Source: Fistulifera solaris (lineage: Eukaryota > Bacillariophyta > Bacillariophyceae > Naviculales > Stauroneidaceae). From it: DNA of 64,000 nt. The stretch covers positions 496,001 to 560,000 of the forward strand of contig AP026136.1 in assembly GCA_030295235.1 (NCBI GenBank). The letters are read 5' to 3'. Positions 9,972 to 20,076 of this stretch are shown in pieces (positions within the stretch are counted from its first letter, which is position 1; every line of letters begins with the position of its first letter). Below the pieces are notes generated by a model. It did not search any database. It was given only the letters and a program-made list of their open reading frames with translations, and was not told where the DNA came from. Position numbers and translations under genes: made by a program.

Positions 9972-10878
9972 ATGTCCGAGGAAAAACCCGAACCGCAAAT
10001 CTTCGCGATCATGCGCAACGGCCATGAGGTCATTCGAGGAGGTATGCTTGATATGAAGGAAGCCATCGACAACGATGACATTCAAACTGCAAAGGAGGTT
10101 TGGCAGAAGCTGCACAAGTGGACCGAAATTCATAAACGCATGGAAGAAGGAAAAGAACCGGAAACGGAAGGCTGTGGATGCTTTCAGTGAGTATTTCCTT
10201 TTCGCTCTGGATCCTCTAATTGATTCCAAAACTCAGTTTTCATCTTTTTTTTGTCGCTCAGGTCTTTGTTCGGAGGGTCAAAAACAAAGAAGCCTTCGCC
10301 ATGTGGATTCTTCCAGTAAGTGTTCAATCTTTCGCTGCGTGTGACAGTGACCGCGTGATGTTCAACGTCACTTATGCACTTTCCTCGACTTATTTTTAAA
10401 ACAATACAGAGTTTTAGACGAAAAGAGAGATGGAGTGGTGACGAAGAATGGGTTGCACGTACTTCATGCTGAATTAGATAAGGTCGAGAAGGCCGTAGAC
10501 GTAGCTTGTAAGAAATCAGATTTGAGGGCGCTGAAAGAAGCGTTCCCAAAGTTCCAAGAGATGAATGAAAGTCATTTGAAAAAGGAAGAAGATATTATGA
10601 TGCCAAATGTAATGGAGATGAAGAAAGCTGGTGAACCGATGAAGAAGATCATGACTCATGACATTCTTCCCCTCGTTTCGGAAACGTCGGACTACGAGTT
10701 TTTCGTCAAGTATGCCAATCAAGTGTTGGAAAAGCACCATGGAGGAATGCCGCGCGCTCGGGTTTTCGACCATGCACTCTGGGCTGCATCCACACCGGAG
10801 GAATGGAAGAAAGTGGATGGGTGGATTAAAAACACGTTACATGAGTCAACTTATAAGCAGCTTCAAGCCGTGCTGTAA
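9972..10878 (+). CDS. Hemerythrin-like domain protein
   Basis: Three exons: 9972-10186, 10262-10315 and 10410-10878. The introns (75 and 94 bp) have clean GTGAGT/GTAAGT donors and CAG acceptors; the spliced CDS is 738 nt (245 residues). The C-terminal 150 residues fold as a four-helix hemerythrin-type bundle: LHVLHAELDKVEKAVD, FQEMNESHLKKEEDIMMP (the HxxxE iron-ligand helix), IMTHDILPLV and VLEKHHGGMPRARVFDHALW. The first exon resembles another pair of such helices (NGHEVIRGGMLDMKEAID and WQKLHKWTEIHKRMEEG), suggesting an internal duplication. The 18-codon middle exon encodes a Cys/Gly linker (GCGCFQSLFGGSK, ending PCGFFQ). The family binds di-iron or haem and senses O2, NO or iron. Iron or O2 handling is inferred; no targeting signal seen. 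Confidence 0.85.
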
Positions 10879-11670
10879 TCATCGATGTAGCACCGATCTC
10901 GTCAGACATTGAACGTTACCAAGAATATCGTGAGTCCGTAGCGATAAAAGCTAAAAATAAAATAGGCCTCTCGTCGTCTAGTCTCAATGCGGGGAGTCTT
11001 TGAACATGCCAGGGGAGTCTTTGAACATGCCAAATAGGTACAGTATTGGGTAGCGGTACCAGGTATTGGGTACCCTACCAGGGTATCCACCAGACATTTC
11101 GTGCAAGAACGCGACTACAGTGCCTGGTACCCGGTACCGGTACGATAAGTGGATAGCAGTTCACACGGGACCTCTGTCCTCATCTCGGACAGACAAAAAG
11201 TTAACACTTGCGTGTGTGATTTGATTATGAATGTTGATGGAAATTAAGCCAATCAAAATCAATACTTCTAACTTCGAAAAGAACCAGTCATGCTTCAAGG
11301 CTGAATCCCCGTCATTCACACATTTTGTCCAAGACACGTTGTGCGGCAACTTCGACGGCGACTACCATCCAATTGTGTACATAATGAGTTCGAGGGCGGG
11401 GAGTCGTCTAGCGTCTAGCGTCGAGTCATCTCTCGTCAATTGATCGTGTCGCTTATCCTCGTAGTTCATTGTGCTTCTCGCAGGTCAAAAGAATTTCGGC
11501 ATAGTCATTCCTACAGTTCCTATCAAAGTAACATGGTTCGGGGAGCCAGCCAGGCCATATGGGAATAATGGTTGGCTTTCTCTCCATTTTTCGCTCACCG
11601 AAATCAATTTCTTATAATTCTCCTCCTTTCCCAAAAGCACAACCATCTTCAAATCATCAACCTTGCGAGC
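10879..11670. other. Intergenic with tandem repeat and palindromic GGTACC clusters
   Basis: About 790 bp without a recognised gene. It holds a perfect 21-bp tandem duplication (10991-11011 and 11012-11032) and several GGTACC/ACCGGTAC palindrome stretches between 11035 and 11150. A splice-acceptor-like CTTCTCGCAG ends at 11483, possibly a 5'-leader intron of the next gene. Short frames at 11161-11349 (minus) and 11231-11443 (plus) are not supported. Confidence 0.5.
10991..11032. repeat. 21-bp tandem duplication
   Basis: Two perfect adjacent copies of a 21-bp unit beginning GGGGAGTCTTTGAACATGCC. Being identical, it is a recent slippage or duplication, useful as a polymorphic marker. No coding role. 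Confidence 0.9.
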
Positions 11671-12393
11671 ATGGTTCCTTTGATGAGCAACATTTTCAAT
11701 CATATCAAAAGCGAGTGCGAGCCTGACGAGCAACTCTCCTCGGTGAGCACAAAGACGACTCCTGGCCGCGCTCGAGTCGATAACAGCGACACTGATTGCC
11801 ATAGTAGTGATATTCTTGTTGATGTACAAAGCAGCAGCCATGTTTCGGAAATAGGCAAAACAGAGGCTCAGGAAGAAGCATCTCATGCCACCGACGAGCG
11901 TCACCCAGACACGCAGAGCTCGCTACCCGATTTTGAATACCTTACCAACGATGGCTTTTTTGATCACAATGAGCCACTACCAGAAGACACCACCAAGGAG
12001 ACAAATTATGACAACCCGGTAGCCGTTTTGTACAAGAAAAAGATATTCAACTCATCGTTCATCTGTGCAAAGCGAGTCGCAAAATTGACCCCGAGCGATC
12101 GATCGCGCCTCTGTGCACTGGTCAAGTTGAAAGCCGATGATCTGCAAAAGGCCATGTTGCATGTGAACATACCACCTTTCCCGACACCGGCCGAAATGGC
12201 GGAGAAATTGGCGATGAAACGAACCTCTCCCCGCAAACGTTCTTCCGATATTGTGTCACGACCAAAACAACCGTCAAAACGGAGGGGATCTTTTTTACCG
12301 AGCAGTTCGACACAATACGTTCAAAAGATAGCCCCGAAGGTCTCGTGGACGGAAGTACAGGAACCGATCCCCGCTACAACGACGAGGACGTAA
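11671..12393 (+). CDS. Hypothetical acidic/basic low-complexity protein
   Basis: A 240-codon frame from ATG 11671 (MVPLMSNIFNHIKSE); in-frame sequence upstream to 11572 has no ATG. The N-terminal half is acidic, Ser/Asp/Glu-rich and probably disordered. A more ordered block follows (about residues 140-195: AVLYKKKIFNSSFICAKRVA, KLTPSDRSRLCALVKLKADD, LQKAMLHVNIPPFPTPAEMA). The C-terminus is basic with bipartite NLS-like runs (KRTSPRKRSS and KQPSKRRGS). This suggests a nuclear protein, but I recognise no family. A CTCGCAG acceptor at 11483 hints at an intron in the 5' leader. Coding looks real from its length and composition; function unknown. Confidence 0.6.
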   Translation: MVPLMSNIFNHIKSECEPDEQLSSVSTKTTPGRARVDNSDTDCHSSDILVDVQSSSHVSEIGKTEAQEEASHATDERHPDTQSSLPDFEYLTNDGFFDHNEPLPEDTTKETNYDNPVAVLYKKKIFNSSFICAKRVAKLTPSDRSRLCALVKLKADDLQKAMLHVNIPPFPTPAEMAEKLAMKRTSPRKRSSDIVSRPKQPSKRRGSFLPSSSTQYVQKIAPKVSWTEVQEPIPATTTRT

Positions 12394-12975
12394 GGGGTCC
12401 GGCTAATGAATTCTGACCAAAACGCGGTGCTTTGCGGTACGCCTTGTTTTTTTGAGAGATGAAACATTGCCGCTAGCTAGCCTGTACGCTATTTTAGAAG
12501 TTTTTTATTTTATACCAGGGTAGTACAAATTAGATGAATAACAATTCTGCAAAAGATTGCCATGGTCACCGACCGTAGGCGCGAGACGACAGGCCGCCCG
12601 TTCATCGTCGCCTTTCGGCGCATTCTTGTTTCATACCGCTTTCTCGAAACAAGAAAGTGTCGCATCAATTGATGCCTACAAGCAAATTAATCAGTTTTCG
12701 AACTATACGTTTTATCTACTCCCTTTAAGTACCAGATAGAAAACTAGCCGGTGCACCTTCGTCACGAGCAAAAATGAGTTCGAAATTCTTCAAAGAAGCA
12801 AATAAATCACTCCACCGTGGAAAGAAGCCAAAAATCATTAAAAGAAGTAACGAACGATAACGAAAAGAACGCTCTGCTTGAAGTTTTCATAAACACTGCA
12901 TCTCTTTTGGTAGTCGAAGATTCTTCTTCTTGGCATCTATATTTCTTCCCATTCCCCTCCAGAAGCTAGCCGCCC
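12394..12975. other. Intergenic
   Basis: 582 bp, AT-rich, between two plus-strand genes. A 60-codon frame at 12557-12739 has no supporting content. No RNA gene or repeat seen. Confidence 0.5.
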
Positions 12976-14167
12976 ATGGGCTTCTTGGAGAAACTCTTTC
13001 ACTTTGGCAACAGCCATCAACAAGGTGAAAAAGGCGGTGATTATCATAACCACTGCCCCATTGTGACCTTATTCTTTGATGCAACCAACCGCAGGACGAT
13101 CGCTGTCTTATCGAAACGCAAGGAAAGCTTGGATGTCTATTTCATGTGTCGTGTGGCGCAAGGAACTGCTTTTGAGAAATCACCCTTTACTACGAGCTCC
13201 ATGGTTATATTCGAGAGAATCTGGTGAAAATTTGTCGTCACGAAGGCTTCTTTCCGGAAGCGATTGCTATTGCTGTGGGGGCTCTGGCCGCCTCAGATGC
13301 TTCTCAGAAAGAGGAATTGACGCGGCTTCGTAATGAACAAATGCAATCCAAATACCAACGACAGTGTGACGAGGCTCTTTTAGAGAACGCTTTGGAAATA
13401 GCACGACTGCATAGACTTTCAAGCGATCTGGACGTTTTGGATGTGTACTGTATGCGGCAAGCGAGTAAAGTTCTCGGACGAGTAGCTGCACGGATCGCTA
13501 GGAACAAGATGCTTTCTTTGAAGTTGCATGTCACACCTTTTGTAGATGGTGTGCTTCTTTCCGGATACTCTACGTTCATGAGAGCCCCTCATGCATCACT
13601 GATACGAATTTCAGAAACGGGGAGATTAATGGAATATCAAAGATGCAACGATATTCCTTTGGAATCGACAGAAACCGATGGGTCGTTCTCACCATCGACA
13701 TCCAATTCGAGCTTTTCGTGGAAATGTGAGGAAATTGCCTTGGCGAATCTTCACAAATGGTGGGGTGATATTGTTGTACGTGACTACGTGGGTCATAAAC
13801 TGGTTGTTTCTTGGACAGTTGACCCGTTGTCGGCCGATGCCTCTACCATCAAAAGCAAGACTATAGCGATCGCGACGGTCCGAATCGATGATTGTCCAGG
13901 ACACGGTAAACATCACTATCAGGCGCCGCATGTTGATGTAGCATTAAACATTCGCAGCACGACTAAGGAAGAATACGGCGTAGCCTTTGCCACCGAAGGA
14001 TCATCGGTCTTGACAAGGGTGAATCTGAGTTTTTGGCCTTGGTACGAGTGTCGGCTCGGTCAGTCGTTACTCAACTGGAACAATCGTACAATCAACAACT
14101 TTTGCGACCCCTTCTCGATCACGAAGTCGATTATCTCGAAACGATCAAGGCCGCTTGTGCACTGTAG
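12976..14167 (+). CDS. Hypothetical conserved-looking protein
   Basis: A long gene starting at ATG 12976 (MGFLEKLFHFGNSHQQ), about 395 residues. The main frame covers 13200-14030 (ENLVKICRHEGFFPEAIAI, then helical KEELTRLRNEQMQSKYQRQ and ALEIARLHRLSSDLDVLDVY, then beta-rich KLHVTPFVDGVLLSGYSTF and HKLVVSWTVDPLSADAST). Two frame slips are likely. One at GAGAAATC near 13175 restores EKITLYYELHGYIREN. One at the T5 run near 14030 gives a helical C-terminus (VVTQLEQSYNQQLLRPLLDH) ending at TAG 14165-14167; without it the frame ends at 14192 with a less protein-like tail. No membrane segments. I do not recognise the family. Confidence 0.6.
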
Positions 14168-14239
14168 AGCACAGGTTGTCGCTCAACAATAGATAGAAAA
14201 AATGATTTAACTAAGAAATGAATCAAGTATTCTCGTTAT

Positions 14240-15172
14240 TTACAATAGTATACAGGGTTCACGATCCTGGCGGTCGACTCGCTGCAACCGCGCTCGCGCT
14301 ACGGCCACCCAATCGGTTTGCCATACTTCTGGAAAGTCCCCCACCGGTATGTGACGCACTTGATCCGGCAAGATCCTCCAATAAGTAAAATTGGCACACA
14401 ATCCGTGACAAGCCCAAGTTACGGTCCCAAATTGCATCGGGGATGATTGATACCGATACATGGGATGCGGAATCCGTTGGGTTGTATGACAATTCCGGCA
14501 TTCATACAGCAAGGGGCATTGACGACCCAAGAAACAGGCATCACAGATGGCATCTTCCTCGACCAGATGATCTTTGATTTGGTGACAAATCCGACAGGGT
14601 CCAGCGGCCGAGACGGTGGTTATGACTTCTTCTTTGATCACCAACCAAGACCGACAACGAGGACACTTTCCGACACGGGACGTCCCATCGGAAGTAGGAC
14701 TCGACAGAAGTAGGATACAGGACGTACAAATTTGCACCGTGCTGGTAGCCTTGTCACAGCAAGGTAATTTGGCAAAGAAAACGTCTTCTTCTAAGCAAAT
14801 TGCACAAGACGATGTATTCTCGGCGTAAGGACTGGTAGGATTACTCGATAATGCGTTTGTGCCTTTCGGGGACACCTTTCTGTCATCATGGATGGGAATG
14901 TCATTCTCCGTCCCGCACAAGTTCAAATAATCTAATTCTTGCGGCAGTGTAGTGATCGTTTGCTGTTCCTCATATTGTGAATGGATGCCTTCCACATAGT
15001 CGACGCAACCATCCATCGAGTCGAGTAAAGCATTGTTGCAATCAACCAAGTGTTCGGGGACGACTAACGAATCATCATTGGTGGCCGCTGGTAATGCTAG
15101 AGTAATAGTAGTATTATTACTGATAGGATCTTGATGACTCTGCAGTTCTTCCTCGTGTGGCTCGTCTGACAT
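14240..15172 (-). CDS. RING-type zinc-finger protein, putative E3 ubiquitin ligase
   Basis: 310 residues from ATG 15172 (MSDEPHEEELQ); in-frame sequence upstream to 15217 lacks an ATG. The N-terminal 120 residues are acidic and low-complexity. Next comes a RING-like finger: SSCAICLEEDVFFAKLPCCD, then ICTSCI and GKCPRCRSWL, giving C-x2-C...C-C...C-x2-C...C-x2-C in which usual His positions are replaced by Cys. A second Cys cluster follows (GPCRICHQIKD, DAICDACFLGRQCPLLYECR, NCHTTQRIPHPMYRYQ). A RING with extra zinc-binding loops suggests ubiquitin-ligase activity, but E2 binding is inferred. It shares a 464-bp divergent promoter with MSH6. No frame slip. Confidence 0.75.
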   Translation of the reverse strand: MSDEPHEEELQSHQDPISNNTTITLALPAATNDDSLVVPEHLVDCNNALLDSMDGCVDYVEGIHSQYEEQQTITTLPQELDYLNLCGTENDIPIHDDRKVSPKGTNALSSNPTSPYAENTSSCAICLEEDVFFAKLPCCDKATSTVQICTSCILLLSSPTSDGTSRVGKCPRCRSWLVIKEEVITTVSAAGPCRICHQIKDHLVEEDAICDACFLGRQCPLLYECRNCHTTQRIPHPMYRYQSSPMQFGTVTWACHGLCANFTYWRILPDQVRHIPVGDFPEVWQTDWVAVARARLQRVDRQDREPCILL

Positions 15173-15636
15173 TGCCGTATTGTTCTGGCTAGCGAGATGT
15201 CTTCTGGTAGAAAACAAATAGTTGCTTGGCGTGTGATGGGGGATCGCTTCGCGTTTTCCTTGTTTTCGTTTTGTGTGTTTATTATTAGGATGTCAACACG
15301 TGCCATGGCCATGCGGCTGTTGCGGAGCGCGGGCGGGAACCTCGTCTGTTGTCGCGCTGCAACCAGGCTGGCGCGCTCGTGCGTGCGGCAGCCAAGTCCC
15401 GCCAGCGCGCGCGGCTCCGGAGGATGATGGAGGGAAAAAACGACAGAGACATCCGACAAAAAAAAAAGATCATTGCTGTGCGCATCATTCTAAAATTTTG
15501 GACATTGTCTCTCAATCTTTATTTTGTGAAACAAGTCGTCTTTTATAATCTTTATCACTTCAAATAACGTTCGAAGGAACGAAGAGAAGCCTTTGATTTT
15601 GCGTGTGACTTTTTTCAGACTGCATTTTGATTGACC
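15173..15636. promoter_or_regulatory. Divergent promoter between the RING gene and MSH6
   Basis: 464 bp between the two ATGs on opposite strands. It contains a GC-rich stretch near 15310-15420 flanked by AT-rich leaders. Overlapping frames on both strands (such as 15097-15459 minus) are compositional shadows. No defined core-promoter motif could be assigned. Confidence 0.45.
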
Positions 15637-18600
15637 ATGTCATCGAAACCGTTGAAACAAGGAACGCTCTTTTCGTTCTTCAATAAACACCAACCTCCTG
15701 CCGCACCTGCAGTACCAGCAGTACCGAAACCAAAGGACGCATCCGAACCAGCCACTACAAAAGATCCTTTAGTGAAAATAGGAGATCGTATTGAAGTGTA
15801 CTGGAAAGACGATCAAGAATATTATGCCGCCAAGGTAACACAACAACGTCAGGCTTCCTTCTTTTGGAGTACGACGATGGTCAAACGGAATGGCTGGATT
15901 TAGCACAGGAACAATTTCGTATTCTTCCGAGTAGTCGTTCGAAACACCGACGATCGATTCGAGATGATGATGATGAAGAAGAAGAAGAAGAAGCGGAATT
16001 TGATGGGACTTTGGAAGAATCCGACGATGGATCGGTCTACGAAGACAAAGAGGAACCGCAGGACGATGTTTCCGAAGAAGACAAATGGCTCGTCTCGGAT
16101 GAAGAAGAAGAAGAAGAAGAAGAAGAAGAAGAAGAAGAAGAAGAAGAAGAAAAGCGGCCTGAGAAGAAACTCAAAGTGACGAAACACAAAGCAACGCCCG
16201 AGTTAAAAACACCTTCGGCAAGCAAAACGACGGCTTTTCAGTTCGGGCACACACCCAAGAGTGTCATTACACCGTCTTCCCAATTCTCCCCTCTGGTCGT
16301 ACCTACACCTGTGGCAGCAACTACCAATACTACTGCTAACAAAGTCGCGGCAACTTTTGCGGCTAACGAAAACAACAAAGTCACGCCCTTCGTGAAAGAC
16401 GCGGTCAACCCCGCGGGGAGTCATGTGCACAATCATTTGCCATTTTTGCAGAATCCACGTGATTTGCAACGACGATCCCCGGACGACCCTCAGTACGATC
16501 CACGGACTTTGCTCGTGGTCGAGCGGGATTGGGTCAAAATCATGGGCAAGGAAATGACGGACGCCGTGAAACAATGGTGGGATTTGAAGTCGCAATACTT
16601 TGATACTGTTCTGTTGTTCAAAACCGGTAAGTCGTCTGGGGGTCTCGTTTAAAACAAAAAGTCTTCCGCCTCACGCATTTGGAAACCAGGCAAATTTTAT
16701 GAAATGTTTCACATGGGTAAGTGCTAATGGGGAGTGTCGCTGACAGAACGTTCCGTGTTGAATACTGATCCTATTCTTTTCATGTATTCTTCTAGACGCG
16801 GACGTCGGGGTCCAGGTACTCGGATTGCTCTACATGAAAGGCATCGTGGCGCATGCGGGGTTTCCCGAAATTTCCTACGGGGCCATGGCGGACAAATTAG
16901 TTCGTGCGGGGTACAAAGTAGCCCGTGTGGAACAGACAGAAACCCCAGAGCAATTAAAAACTCGCAAGTCGCAACACAAGAAAACCAATGGTCCGTCCCC
17001 CAAAGTTGTCAATCGTGAAGTATGCTCGGTGATGACGCTGGGCACTCGGACGTTTTGCTACCTCGATGACGGAAAGGATGTCCTGGACGAAGGCGGTGCT
17101 GTTGGGCCATTACTCGCCATCCGTGAAATTTTGATCGATCATGATGTGGAGGAAGAAACTGATGTGGTCCGACCTGTTTGCGAGTATGGTATTACTGCGA
17201 TTGATGCTATACGTGGTGTTGTGACCATCGGTCAGTTCGCGGATGATGTTTTGCGAAGTCGCATGAACACTCTTTTGGCTGCGCTGGCTCCGTCAGAGGT
17301 GCTTTTGCAAGCCGGCGTAGATGGAGCCTCCCCCTGTACTGGAATCACTGATCAAAACGCATCAAAGCATGTGCCCGCATCCATTTCGAGTTGAAAAAAT
17401 CAGGGTAGAGGAAAGCTTCCCCAAATCAACTGCACTCAGCCCGGAAGTACGCCAAGCCATGGATCGAGGAACCGGACGATTTGTGGGTGCGGTTCATCCT
17501 TGGGATGTAGAAGAAACAGTTCAGGAACTGCATCGTCGACGCTACTTTCCGCAGGCATCGAAATTGTCTACTGATCGATTTAGCGCGTCCCGTTGGCCTC
17601 CTGTCTTACGTTCAGCAGTTGAAGGCAAAGCCGATTTGGCCATGAGCAGTTTCGGCGCAGCTCTCTTTTACCTACAACGTAGCTTGATCGATACCGAGAT
17701 TCTCACCATGGGTATTGTGAAGGCCTATGTCCCACCGTCTTTGGCAAATACTGACGCTGAAGTTCGTGAGACGATGCAAGTGCTTGCAGCGCAAGAAAGT
17801 CGCACATCCATCGAGGGAGCGATAGCAAATCCTGCTAGTGTACCTGCACATAAAGAAGGAAGCGAAGGTACAAATTCTTTTTGGCTGAGAGCCAGATCGA
17901 CCACATGCAGCTGGACGGGACGACGTTGCACAATCTAGAAATTCTCACAAATGCCGTCGACTACAAGGTGGCTGGGAGCGTGTGGTCCAAAATCAACTAC
18001 ACCAAGACACCACATGGAGCGCGCCTTCTTCGAGCTTGGCTTCTAAGGCCTCTATTTCGGAAAGCGGATATTGACCGACGAGCAGATGCAGTTCAAGAGC
18101 TTGTGTCTGGTGCTGCTGCGGTTGCGCTGACTGAAGCCTCTGCAGTGCTTGCAAAATGCGGTGATATTGAGCGCTTGCTAAGTCGTATTCATAGTATGAG
18201 CGGTAGTACTGGCTCAGAACAAGACGATGACAGCGAAGGTATTCATCCTAGCAATCGAGCCGTTTTGTACGAAGTAGGAACGTACACGAAGCGAAAAGTC
18301 GGGGATTTCTCGAAGATTTTAAATGGTTTGCAGCAGGCAGCCCAGGTCCCTGAAATTTTTCAAGGAATAAACCTTCAAAGTAATCTTTTGCAAAAGATTG
18401 TGCGTTCAGTCGATCAAGGAGGATGTTTTCCGAATATGAGCGATCAATTGGATTGGTTCATTTCGAACTTCGACTGTGACAAAGCAGCCAAGGGTCTTTT
18501 CGAGCCTAATAGAGGTATTGATGCAGCGTACGACGAAGCTTGCGAGACTATTGATCGCATACAAGCTGATTTATTGGAATTCAAGAAAGTTATGTGCGAT

Positions 18601-20023
18601 ACCGTTTTGAAGCCACGATCGTTGGCGACATCATCTTGGAAGTATGTGAATGTTAACCCGGAATCAAAAGACAAATATTTAATCGAACTTCCTGCGTCGA
18701 TTGCTGTCCCGGACGATTTTATCATGAAGGGGAAGAGAGGAAGTGGTTCGAAACAAGTCAACAAATACCAGACTGCAGCCGTGCAAGAGTTAGTAGATGA
18801 ACTAGAGCACGCTTACGAAGTCCAAAAAGAACGAAAGTCGAAAGGTCTACAGCTCATATTTGCGAAATTCGATGCGTCGAGGAATGTTTGGGCGGCGGCT
18901 GCTCAGGCAACGGCTCTGCTCGACGCCCTTGGATCCCTAGCTCGTGTTGCTTCAAAGGCAGGATACATTAGACCAACTATTCTAGAGTGCTTTCCAGACG
19001 ACTCGCCGAAAATAAATATTGTACAAGGCCGACATCTTTGTGTTGAGAATAACATGGGGTCAACTGGTTTCATTCCCAACGATCTGAGGCTGGGTCTCGA
19101 AACAGCAGATGACGTAAGCCCTCGTGTTCTTCTCCTCTCCGGTCCCAACATGGGTGGAAAGTCTGTAAGTCATGTCTTGTCCGAAAAACTTTCTTCCTTA
19201 TTGCTCAATACAGCCTCTAACCGGCACCGTCCTTTTTCACGCAGACTTTACTCCGCCAAACATGTTTGATCACAATTTTAGCTCAGATTGGAAGTTTTGT
19301 CCCCGCCGAGAAATGCGAGATCACTCCCGTCGATCGCATATTCACACGGCTTGGTGCGTCGGACCGATTGCTTTTAGGTCAATCAACTTTCTTTGTTGAG
19401 GTAAGTGCTTCTGTTGGGCAATCGTTTAAATTTGTAGATGAGCAACAAACTGATCACCTTGGCTCTCTTAGCTTGCAGAAACTGCAGCAGCGCTTCGGGG
19501 TGCAACTCGCAGGAGTTTGGTCATCATGGACGAACTAGGGCGTGGTACGAGTACTTTCGACGGCACGGCGATCGCCAGTTCCGCTGTTAAACATTTTGTT
19601 GAGAGAAGTAAATGCCTTCTGCTTTTTGCGACGCACTATCATTCCTTGTTGGAGGATTGGAAAAACAAATCGAGTGTCATTCTTGGGCATATGGAATGCA
19701 TCGTTGGAAATGGTTCTTCTGAAAATGAGCAAAGTGGAAACGACAATTCCATCACCTTTTTATACACTCTCGGGTCGGGTGTCTGTCCCAAAAGCTTTGG
19801 CATCAATGTCGCCAGACTCGCCGGAATACCGGAAGATGTTTTAGTGAAAGCAAAGTGTATCAGCTTGGATTTTGAAAAGGAATTGCAAGGGAACGACGAC
19901 ACTGTTCGCGTTGTCACGGCCAAAAATGCACCCGCTCTGCAATCGAAAGTGAAGGATGCTATTGAAAGAAAAGATTGGGAATCACTATATACAATCTGGA
20001 AGCAGTTACAGCATTTAAGCTAA
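15637..20023 (+). CDS. MSH6: DNA mismatch repair protein MSH6
   Basis: Subunit of nuclear MutS-alpha (with MSH2), which recognises base mismatches and small loops. Order: N-terminal PCNA-binding box QGTLFSFF; Tudor-like domain ([19 protein letters not shown] ... [11 protein letters not shown]); poly-Glu acidic linker; MutS domain I with mismatch-binding FYE; connector and core; ATPase with Walker A GPNMGGKS and Walker [16 protein letters not shown]. Five exons: 15637-16626, 16690-16716, 16796-19164, 19245-19400 and 19472-20023; introns 63, 79, 80 and 71 bp. The 27-bp second exon encodes KFYEMFHM, the mismatch-contact motif. Frame slips lie near 15855, in C5 near 17325 and in T5 near 17880, each with conserved sequence on both sides. 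About 1,360 residues, normal for MSH6. Convergent with SF3B3, 53 bp between the stops. Confidence 0.95.
16101..16152 (+). repeat. GAA trinucleotide repeat encoding poly-Glu in MSH6
   Basis: About 17 consecutive GAA triplets in the acidic linker between the Tudor-like domain and MutS domain I. A shorter GAT/GAA run lies at about 15964-15995. The linker is expected to be disordered, so length changes in multiples of three should be tolerated. Confidence 0.9.
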
Positions 20024-20076
20024 AAGACGAATTACAACTCATAGTGCGTAACAATAAAATCGAATTTTCATGACAA

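Noticed and set aside
15097-15459. 120-codon minus-strand frame over the RING/MSH6 promoter
   Set aside because: It overlaps the start of the RING gene in another frame, has no domain, and its C-terminus is a run of Leu from AT repeats; read as a shadow.
15900-16187. Minus-strand frame with a long poly-Phe run
   Set aside because: It is the reverse complement of the GAA repeat in MSH6; not a protein.
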